From an uncultured Prevotella sp. (lineage in GTDB: Bacteria > Bacteroidota > Bacteroidia > Bacteroidales > Bacteroidaceae), in NCBI GenBank assembly GCA_902497035.1, contig CABVDL010000078.1, forward strand, positions 1 through 12,404: a stretch of DNA of 12,404 nt, in the 5' to 3' direction. The translations under genes and the position numbers were made by a program. Numbering within the stretch: the stretch's first letter is position 1; every line of letters starts with the position of its first letter. A model generated the notes under the pieces. That model ran no database searches, was not told the origin of the DNA, and saw nothing but the letters and a program-made list of their open reading frames with translations. Positions 7,726 through 12,404 of this stretch are shown here, one piece after another.

Positions 7726-7757
7726 CAAAATTAGCATATTTTTTTAGTTCTTACAAG
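7726..7757 (-). promoter_or_regulatory. sigma-ABfr-type promoter of the argR operon
   Basis: Read on the minus strand, a -33 element CTTG (7754-7757, within TTTCTTG) is followed after 20 bp by TAATTTTG (7726-7733), an exact match to the Bacteroidetes -7 consensus TAnnTTTG. Transcription should start near 7719-7720, about 20 nt before the argR ATG. The same heptamer and the same 20-bp spacing occur at the Bax inhibitor gene promoter. This promoter would drive the eight-gene arg-pro operon. Confidence 0.75.
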
Positions 7758-7787
7758 AAATATTGCAAAAACTTGTGTCAATATTTC
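7757..7787. repeat. perfect 9-bp inverted repeat upstream of the argR promoter
   Basis: GAAATATTG (7757-7765) and CAATATTTC (7779-7787) are exact reverse complements separated by 13 bp; the centre-to-centre distance of the arms is 22 bp, about two helical turns. The left arm overlaps the -33 region of the argR promoter. This geometry suits a dimeric DNA-binding protein, or a second, divergent ArgR site, but no specific regulator is recognised. Confidence 0.55.
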
Positions 7788-7845
7788 ATTTTGTTGATGG
7801 ATTAAAAGCATTCTCGCCCCAAAACATAACGATTTGTGTGGCGGC

Positions 7846-7888
7846 TTGATGGGATATATGCGTTTGCTTCCATCAAACTTGCATATCC
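7846..7888. repeat. two overlapping, mutually exclusive hairpins
   Basis: TTGATGG (7846-7852) and CCATCAA (7870-7876) form a perfect 7-bp stem. The overlapping segments 7852-7866 and 7874-7888 form an alternative imperfect stem with pairing ends GGATAT/ATATCC and GTTTG/CAAAC and four mismatches. Both stems cannot form at once. The region lies upstream of the argR promoter and downstream of the BI-1 terminator, so it is not clear that it is transcribed. Confidence 0.4.
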
Positions 7889-7894
7889 GATGCT

Positions 7895-7960
7895 GTGAGA
7901 CGGGTTAAGCGACACAGCGAGAGGGATTAAGCGACACTGCGAGACGGCTTGAGCGAGAAA
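7895..7960. repeat. three 22-bp direct repeats (GCGAGACGG..TTAAGCGACA type)
   Basis: Three consecutive 22-bp units at 7895-7916, 7917-7938 and 7939-7960 share a GCGAGA.GG.TTAAGCGA core. Units 1 and 2 agree at 18 of 22 positions, units 2 and 3 at 16 of 22. The third unit and part of the second form the left arm of the large inverted repeat at 7932-8073, whose right arm carries an inverted fourth copy. Confidence 0.7.
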
Positions 7961-8073
7961 CTGTGGTGACCGCTACGCACAACTGCTGCGGCCGCCATGC
8001 ACGACTGCTGCGGCCACCACGTGCGGCAGCTGCGGCCACCACAGTTTGTCGCTCAAGCCATATCGCAGTGTCG
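7932..8073. repeat. long inverted-repeat (hairpin) element with 37-bp arms
   Basis: The arms at 7932-7968 and 8037-8073 are reverse complements at 34 of 37 positions and enclose a 68-bp GC-rich centre. The arms start CGACACTGCGA and end CAAACTGTGGTG or GAAACTGTGGTG at the loop side. The element fills the middle of the 505-bp gap (7700-8204) between the BI-1 terminator and the argR promoter. There is no open frame worth calling, no transposase and no clear target-site duplication. It could be a non-autonomous mobile or REP-like element, a structured RNA, or a protein-binding array. Confidence 0.75.
7976..8041. repeat. three 22-bp direct repeats (CTGCGGCCACCA type) in the hairpin loop
   Basis: Units at 7976-7997, 7998-8019 and 8020-8041 each end in GCTGCGGCCRCCA (third unit AGCTGCGGCCACCA). 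The first two agree at 19 of 22 positions, the last two at 17 of 22. The period is the same 22 bp as in the flanking left repeats, although the sequence is unrelated. There are no spacers, so this is not a CRISPR array. Confidence 0.65.
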
Positions 8074-8115
8074 TAATGCCGGTGTGAGGGCGTCAGACAG
8101 GCTGTTTCAGCTTAC

Positions 8116-8161
8116 AAAAAAATGGGCACCCGTGACAGAATGTCGTGTCGCGGATGCCCAT
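8116..8161 (-). terminator. rho-independent terminator of the Bax inhibitor-1 gene
   Basis: On the minus strand ATGGGCA pairs with TGCCCAT (8155-8161 and 8122-8128). The stem continues through a T.G wobble, CCG/CGG and, after one mismatch, GACA/TGTC around an 8-nt loop. A run of seven T (8116-8122, its first T shared with the stem base) follows directly. It lies 44 nt after the BI-1 stop codon and insulates that gene from the downstream repeat element and arg-pro operon. Confidence 0.88.
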
Positions 8162-8204
8162 CTGAGGTTTATAATGTCACTTTTGGCAGTGGTGCCTGTG
8201 GAAA

Positions 8205-8921
8205 TCAGTTGTCGCTCCTGCCGAATATTCTCAGCAGATAGAGGAACAGGTTGATGAAGTCGAGGTAGAGCGTCAGTGCGCCGAGCAGTGCCACCTTCTG
8301 CGAGTCCTCGCTCATGTCGGTCTGCATGGCCAGCGCGCGCTTGATCTGCTGGCTGTCCCATGCGGTGAGGCCGACGAAGAGGACCACGCCGATATAGCTC
8401 AGGACGAGGTCGAGCATTGAGCTCTGCACGAACATGTTGACCAGCGACGCGATGATGAGGCCGATGAGCAGCATCATGGCGATGCCGCCAAAGCGGGTGA
8501 GGTCTTTCTTGGTGGTGTAGCCGACAAAGGCCATTGCGGCAAACGTGCCGGCGGTGATGAAGAACACCTTGGCGATGGATGTCATGGCATAGACCACGAA
8601 GATGGATGAGAGCGTGACGCCATTGAGCGCTGAATAGATGATGAACAGCGTGGTGGCCGTGCTGAGCGAGAGACGGTTGATGCGCGCGGTGGTGTAGAAC
8701 ACGAGGCCGAGCTCAGCGATGAACAGCACCCAGATGGCGGCGCTGTTGCCGAATACCAGCTGAAGCAGGGCTGGACTCGTGGCCACGCCATAGGCGCAGA
8801 TGCCTGTGATGACGAGGGCGAGCGTCATCCATACATATACTTTGCGCATAAGGGCGGGGAATGCGGTCGATAAGGCGCCTTGACGCTCTGTGACGATTTT
8901 TTCCAAGTCTTGTAATTCCAT
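8205..8921 (-). CDS. Bax inhibitor-1 family membrane protein (YetJ/YccA-like)
   Basis: This 238-residue integral inner-membrane protein of the BI-1/TMBIM family has about seven hydrophobic segments (roughly 30-48, 52-76, 88-112, 115-136, 146-166, 170-188 and 211-233). The last two segments hold the family signature acids: Asp189 in LTAWDSQQIK and Asp221 in GALTLYLDFINLFLYLLRIF. In the Bacillus homologue YetJ the corresponding Asp pair gates a pH-sensitive calcium leak, so a similar channel or stress role is possible here, though physiological function in bacteria is poorly defined. The N terminus is cytosolic and charged. The gene has its own promoter (8950-8981) and a strong terminator, so it is a monocistronic unit, unlinked to the adjacent peptidase. 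Confidence 0.9.
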   Translation of the reverse strand: MELQDLEKIVTERQGALSTAFPALMRKVYVWMTLALVITGICAYGVATSPALLQLVFGNSAAIWVLFIAELGLVFYTTARINRLSLSTATTLFIIYSALNGVTLSSIFVVYAMTSIAKVFFITAGTFAAMAFVGYTTKKDLTRFGGIAMMLLIGLIIASLVNMFVQSSMLDLVLSYIGVVLFVGLTAWDSQQIKRALAMQTDMSEDSQKVALLGALTLYLDFINLFLYLLRIFGRSDN

Positions 8922-8949
8922 AAGGTTTATTGATTAATCATGTAGAATG

Positions 8950-8981
8950 CAAAAATAATTCTTTTCTGTCAGCCGTGCAAG
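8950..8981 (-). promoter_or_regulatory. sigma-ABfr-type promoter of the Bax inhibitor-1 gene
   Basis: On the minus strand the -33 element CTTG (8978-8981, within TTTCTTG) and the -7 element TATTTTTG (8950-8957, a full match to TAnnTTTG) are separated by 20 bp. Transcription would start near 8943, giving a leader of about 20 nt. The -33 heptamer and spacing are identical to those of the argR promoter. Confidence 0.75.
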
Positions 8982-9009
8982 AAACGTGCCATTCTTTTGC
9001 TGTTTTTTA

Positions 9010-11964
9010 TTATTTGCAGACATCCCTTGCCTTCAGTTCCACCACTCGTCCCATCCGCCGCAGGCGGTCCATGTCGAGCATGCGCTTGTTGCCGACGACA
9101 ATCAGGGCACGCGGCTGCTGCCGGACATGGTCGCGGTAGAATGCCATGATGTCGTCGATGCCGAGCGTGTCCAGCGCATGGAGCAGGTCGGCGCCGGGGT
9201 CGTGGCCGTAACCCAGCAGCCGGTTGTTGGCCACATATACGGGCAGGTCGCGGAAGGTGGGGTAGCCGTTGTTGATGCCGTTGACCACAGCCTGCCGTGC
9301 CGCCTCCATGTTACTTCGCCGCGCGGGCATGTGGTCGAGGAGCGAGTCGAGCAGCGTCAGCGTCTGCATGGCCTTGTCGCCCTGGGTGCCAATCTTGGCA
9401 TAGAAGCCGCAACGGTCGTTGGCGCGGGTTCTGAGGTCGGGCTGGAGCGTGGTGCCGTGGGCCGAATAGGCCAGCGCGCGGAACTCGCGCACCTCCTGGA
9501 ACAGCACCGACTGCATTCCGCCGCCGAAGTAGTTGCCCCACAGCGTCAGACGGGCGCGGCTGTCCATGTCGGGCTGTGCCGGAACGGGCTGGTAGGCGCC
9601 GACGATGGTCTGACGGGCTGACGGATTGTCATACAGATAGACCACGCGTTCGCCATAGGCCTGCAGCTGGCGGCCGGTACGCTGCCACGGGCGGCTTGCC
9701 CTGTCGAGCGGCAACTGCTGCCTGAGCAGCGGCGCGATGGCGTCGGCCGACTGCCGTCCGCAGTAGGCAATGTCGGTCTGGTAGGTCTGCACCTCGTGGA
9801 AGAGCTGGAGTAGACTGTCGTCGCGCAACCGTCCGATGTCCTTGGCCGAGAGCCTGTTGAGGAGGGCTGACCCCTCTTTCTTCGCCGCAAATTCCATGAC
9901 GGCATCGGCTATGCCGGCATTGTCTTTCAGTAAGGTGTAGCGGTCGAGACGTGCCGTCTTGGCCAGACGCCTGAGCTGACGGTGGTCGGCCTTGGGCTCG
10001 GTGAGCCATTCGCGGAGCAGCGTCAGGGCCTTGTCAAGGTAGGGCTCAAGGCCGGTCAGCGTGACGGTGAAACTGGTTGGCGACGACGAGACCGCGAGTG
10101 AAGTGCCGTACTGCCGCAGCAGTTGGCCGAAGGCCTGGTGACTGTGCTGCCTTGTGCCGATGCGGTTGAGATAGTCGGCCAGCACGCTGAGTCTCGGGTC
10201 ATTGTTCTCGCCGGTACGGTAAATCAACTTCAGCGTATAGACATCGTTGGCCGGGTTCTTAGCCGTGTAGAGGCTGACTAACGGGGTGAGTGGGGTGGAG
10301 GCGGCGTCACGGCCGAAATCGACGGTCTTTGGCGTGAGCTGTGCCACGGGCTCCTGCGCCATGGCTTTGGCGTAGTCCGACTGCTCGCCGGCGTGGGGAG
10401 GCGTGACGGGCTTGTAGCCGGGTTGGCTGACATGCTCCTTGGGGTATCGGCCGAAGGTCTTGACGATTTTCAGAGAGTCGTCTCCCAGCCAGCGCCGTGC
10501 CACGCGCATGATGTCGGCCCTGGTCACCCTGGCCACGGCCTTATAGCGGCTGATGATGTCGCTCCACTGCAGGTCGTGCGAGAATGCGTTGATCATGGCC
10601 GTGCTTCGGCCGCTGATGGTCTCAAGGTCGAGCATCATGTTGCGCTGTAGCGTGAGCTTCTCGGTGGCAAGCTGCTGGTCGGAAAAGGCACCGCGCTTGA
10701 GCCTGCCGACTTGCGCCAGGCAGAGCAGCTCGGCTTTCTTCCGTGAGCCGAAAGGCAGGCGCGGCACAAGTCCGAAACCGTAGGCGCTGAAATCCTTGAA
10801 GTTGTAGCCGCGGTCAATGCCCATGGCATAGAACAGCCTGCCCGCTGTCACTAAGGAGTCGATGAACCCTGTCTTTGAGGGATTGCTCAACATCGGCACC
10901 ATCACCTGAAAGGCGATGTAGTCGGAGTCGCGCTCGGACGGCGCCTGCCAGAGATAGCCGGTGGCCTTGACCAGTGGCACGGGGACTTTCACGCGGAAGG
11001 CTTCGGTGTGGCGGAAGTCGCGAAGTTTGGCGCGCGGTGTCTCTTTGACGGGATGGTCTGACGGCGGCAGCTGGCCAAAGGTACGCTCAAGCAGTGCCTG
11101 CAGCTGGCTCATGGTCATGTGGCCGCTGATGGAGTCGTTTGCGAGGCGGAGGTCACCGCAGAGTATAAGTCCCATGTTCTCAGGCACATAATAGGTCTTG
11201 AAGAACCGGTACATCTCCGACAGCCTCGGATTTTTCAAACTGTCGGTAGCGCCGATGATGGGGTAGGCGTATGGGGTGCCTTTTAAGGCGTATTGCTGTA
11301 CTTTCTCGGCGGTAGCGGTGAGGAGATTGTCGGCATACATGTTCTTCTCCTCATAGACAGCCTCAAGCTCGCCCTGGAAGAGCCGGAACACGGGATTGAG
11401 CAGGCGCTCTGCGTTGAGCTCGCACCACTGGCGGAGGTATTGGGAGGAAAAGTAATTATGAAAGACAGTCTCCTCGAACGAGGTATAGGCATTGAGCCGT
11501 GTGCCGCCATAACGGCTGATGAGATTGCTGTATTCGTTGGGAATGGCGTATTGGCCAGCCTTGACTGACAGTTCGTTGATGCCGCGCTGGATGCTCAGCC
11601 GCTGTGATGCGTCGGTGGTGTGGGCAAGCAGGTCATACTGCCGCGTGATGCTGTCGAGCCACGGCCGCTCCTTCCCGTAGTCTACGGTGCCGATGCGCTT
11701 CGTGCCTTTGAACATCAGATGCTCCAGATAATGGGCGATGCCGGTGTTTGGGCACTCCTTGGCCCCCGCCTTCACTACCACCGCTCCGAATATCTTCGGC
11801 TGGGTGGGGTCGTTGTTCAGCCATACCGTCATGCCATTGTGGAGCTTGAACTGCTTCACCTCCAGCAGTCCCTGTCCGTCTGCTCTCGAGCTGATGACCA
11901 GCAGAGCCGTCATGGCCAGCACGGCTGCTCGCGGCAACCGGCTCCTCAGCGCCACTGCGTTCAT
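9010..11964 (-). CDS. secreted M16-family zinc metallopeptidase (pitrilysin/insulinase type)
   Basis: From the ATG at 11962-11964 the product has 984 residues, the size of full-length two-half M16 peptidases. Residues 1 to about 30 form a signal peptide (basic start, hydrophobic core AAVLAMTALLVISS, then RADGQG), so it probably acts in the periplasm. The inverted zinc motif HYLEH (78-82) is intact, with third ligand Glu206 and Glu199 seven residues earlier in GELEAVYEEKN. The catalytic half runs to about 500, a linker follows, and the second half (about 545-984) lacks HxxEH but keeps the REFRALAYS motif near 820, which binds substrate in this family. The frame stays open upstream to 12204, with other ATGs at 12168 and 12144, but that part encodes fifteen Ala-Val-Lys/Arg-like triplets. 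A signal peptide directly after it makes 11964 the better start. Substrates are unknown. It is probably a single-gene unit. Confidence 0.9.
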   Translation of the reverse strand: MNAVALRSRLPRAAVLAMTALLVISSRADGQGLLEVKQFKLHNGMTVWLNNDPTQPKIFGAVVVKAGAKECPNTGIAHYLEHLMFKGTKRIGTVDYGKERPWLDSITRQYDLLAHTTDASQRLSIQRGINELSVKAGQYAIPNEYSNLISRYGGTRLNAYTSFEETVFHNYFSSQYLRQWCELNAERLLNPVFRLFQGELEAVYEEKNMYADNLLTATAEKVQQYALKGTPYAYPIIGATDSLKNPRLSEMYRFFKTYYVPENMGLILCGDLRLANDSISGHMTMSQLQALLERTFGQLPPSDHPVKETPRAKLRDFRHTEAFRVKVPVPLVKATGYLWQAPSERDSDYIAFQVMVPMLSNPSKTGFIDSLVTAGRLFYAMGIDRGYNFKDFSAYGFGLVPRLPFGSRKKAELLCLAQVGRLKRGAFSDQQLATEKLTLQRNMMLDLETISGRSTAMINAFSHDLQWSDIISRYKAVARVTRADIMRVARRWLGDDSLKIVKTFGRYPKEHVSQPGYKPVTPPHAGEQSDYAKAMAQEPVAQLTPKTVDFGRDAASTPLTPLVSLYTAKNPANDVYTLKLIYRTGENNDPRLSVLADYLNRIGTRQHSHQAFGQLLRQYGTSLAVSSSPTSFTVTLTGLEPYLDKALTLLREWLTEPKADHRQLRRLAKTARLDRYTLLKDNAGIADAVMEFAAKKEGSALLNRLSAKDIGRLRDDSLLQLFHEVQTYQTDIAYCGRQSADAIAPLLRQQLPLDRASRPWQRTGRQLQAYGERVVYLYDNPSARQTIVGAYQPVPAQPDMDSRARLTLWGNYFGGGMQSVLFQEVREFRALAYSAHGTTLQPDLRTRANDRCGFYAKIGTQGDKAMQTLTLLDSLLDHMPARRSNMEAARQAVVNGINNGYPTFRDLPVYVANNRLLGYGHDPGADLLHALDTLGIDDIMAFYRDHVRQQPRALIVVGNKRMLDMDRLRRMGRVVELKARDVCK

Positions 11965-12105
11965 TGCAGCCTTTGCAGTCCTTACAGCCTTTGCAGTCCT
12001 TACAGCCTTTGCAGTCCTTACAGCCTTTACAGCCCTTACAGCCTTTACAGCCTTTACAGCCCTTACAGCCCTTGCAGCCCTTGCAGTCCTTACAGCCCTT
12101 ACAGC
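11965..12105 (-). repeat. 9-bp tandem repeat array in front of the M16 peptidase
   Basis: Fifteen consecutive 9-bp units (11971-12105), plus a 6-bp remnant abutting the ATG, follow the pattern (G/A)CTG(T/C)AA(A/G)G on the minus strand. The units near the gene alternate GCTGTAAGG and ACTGCAAAG, so they form an 18-bp higher-order repeat (three copies). Because the unit is a multiple of three and the frame is open, the array could encode a chain of Ala-Val-Arg, Ala-Val-Lys and Thr-Ala-Lys triplets. Each unit also contains an AAGG or AAAGG, resembling a weak Shine-Dalgarno. Slippage would change length without shifting frame. Confidence 0.85.
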
Positions 12106-12192
12106 ATATCCCTTTAAATATATAGTAACAGTTCTTCTCTTCATTATTTTGTTTACTTCGTCCTCCATACTCTTATACTGTCTTTCTACCGG

Positions 12193-12200
12193 CAAAGTTA
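12193..12200 (-). promoter_or_regulatory. possible -7 promoter element of the M16 peptidase gene
   Basis: TAACTTTG on the minus strand is an exact TAnnTTTG match. No good TTTG or TTG -33 box is found 19-20 bp upstream, so this call is weaker than the other two promoters. If used, transcription would begin near 12186. This would exclude the ATG at 12204 and leave a leader of about 220 nt, containing the 9-bp repeat array, before the preferred start. Confidence 0.45.
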
Positions 12201-12240
12201 CCATTATTTTTCCTCATTGTTCACTTTCCCCCTTCTTTTT

Positions 12241-12305
12241 CCTTATCGTCCCGTCGTGTCTTTCCTTATCGTCCCGTCGTGTCTTTCCTTATCGTCCCGT
12301 TGTGT
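12241..12305. repeat. 23-bp tandem repeat, about 2.8 copies
   Basis: Two identical 23-bp copies beginning CCTTATCGTCCCGTCGTGTC (12241-12263, 12264-12286) are followed by a partial third copy (12287-12305) with one C-to-T change. The stretch is pyrimidine-rich on the plus strand and lies upstream of the M16 gene. No gene is seen between 12205 and the window end. Confidence 0.85.
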
Positions 12306-12387
12306 GCCGCGCTCCTCCGTCTTTCCGCGCTCCCCGTTGTGTGCCGCGCCCCTCCGTCTTCCCGCGCTCCCCGTTGTGTGCCGCGCC
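12297..12387. repeat. 37-bp tandem repeat, about 2.5 copies
   Basis: Copies at 12297-12333 and 12334-12370, each beginning CCGTTGTGTGCCGCGC, differ at only two positions. A truncated third copy (12371-12387) runs into the terminal hairpin. It overlaps the end of the 23-bp array and shares its CCGT.GTGT core, suggesting that both grew from one motif. Confidence 0.85.
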
Positions 12388-12401
12388 TTTCCAAGGCGCG
12401 G
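12381..12401. repeat. perfect 9-bp stem with 3-nt loop
   Basis: CCGCGCCTT (12381-12389) and AAGGCGCGG (12393-12401) pair perfectly around TCC. No T-run follows on the minus strand; on the plus strand the window ends at once. It might be the terminator stem of a gene to the right, or simply part of the repeat region. Confidence 0.6.
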
Positions 12402-12404
12402 GGG

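Noticed and set aside
7976..8041. CRISPR array from 22-bp repeats
   Set aside because: The units are contiguous without spacers, have only three degenerate copies, and no cas gene is present.
7997..8254. Small plus-strand open frame of 85 codons across the hairpin element and BI-1 terminator
   Set aside because: It reads through repeats, the terminator stem and the antisense end of the BI-1 gene; no start context or protein-like composition supports it.
8922..9009. Terminator between the M16 gene and the BI-1 gene
   Set aside because: Only a GCACG direct repeat and scattered A/T runs are seen; no stem followed by a T-run on the minus strand.
12106..12204. M16 peptidase start at the first in-frame ATG (12204)
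   Set aside because: That ATG lies just upstream of the possible -7 element, so it would probably not be in the transcript, and it would put 80 mostly basic residues ahead of a good signal peptide.

Overview
The window looks like a chromosomal segment of a Bacteroidales bacterium, most likely Prevotellaceae. Three things point there: the gene order argR / GNAT / argG / argC / argD / proC / proB / proA; two exact matches to the Bacteroidetes sigma-ABfr -7 element (TAnnTTTG) with a TTG-type -33 box; and AT-rich start contexts with little Shine-Dalgarno. All ten protein genes lie on the minus strand, so the window is transcribed from right to left. No tRNA, rRNA, transposase, integrase or phage gene was seen.

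From right to left: positions 12205-12404 hold no gene, but carry two pyrimidine-rich tandem repeats (23 and 37 bp units) and a perfect 9-bp hairpin. A large secreted M16 (pitrilysin-type) zinc peptidase follows. Its apparent start is preceded by fifteen in-frame 9-bp repeats. Next comes a seven-helix Bax inhibitor-1 family membrane protein with its own promoter and a clear rho-independent terminator. A 505-bp non-coding gap (7700-8204) separates it from the arginine/proline operon. That gap contains a 142-bp inverted-repeat element built from 22-bp repeats, a smaller pair of alternative hairpins, and the argR promoter with a 9-bp inverted repeat and an ARG-box-like operator.

The main unit (29-7757) is a tightly packed operon encoding the ArgR repressor, a GNAT acyltransferase that is a good candidate for the first step of arginine synthesis, argininosuccinate synthase (ArgG), N-acyl-glutamyl-phosphate reductase (ArgC), N-acylornithine aminotransferase (ArgD), and the complete glutamate-to-proline pathway (ProC, ProB, ProA). 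It joins two glutamate-consuming pathways with parallel kinase/reductase chemistry, probably under one ArgR-responsive promoter. Gaps are 7-38 bp, and proC/proB share an ATGA overlap. argB, the transcarbamylase, argH and a classical argA or argJ are absent from the window.

The coding content is largely ordinary core metabolism. The parts that deserve attention are the GNAT enzyme with its Cys cluster, the long hairpin element before argR, and the 9-bp repeat leader of the M16 peptidase. I saw no clearly new multi-gene system.
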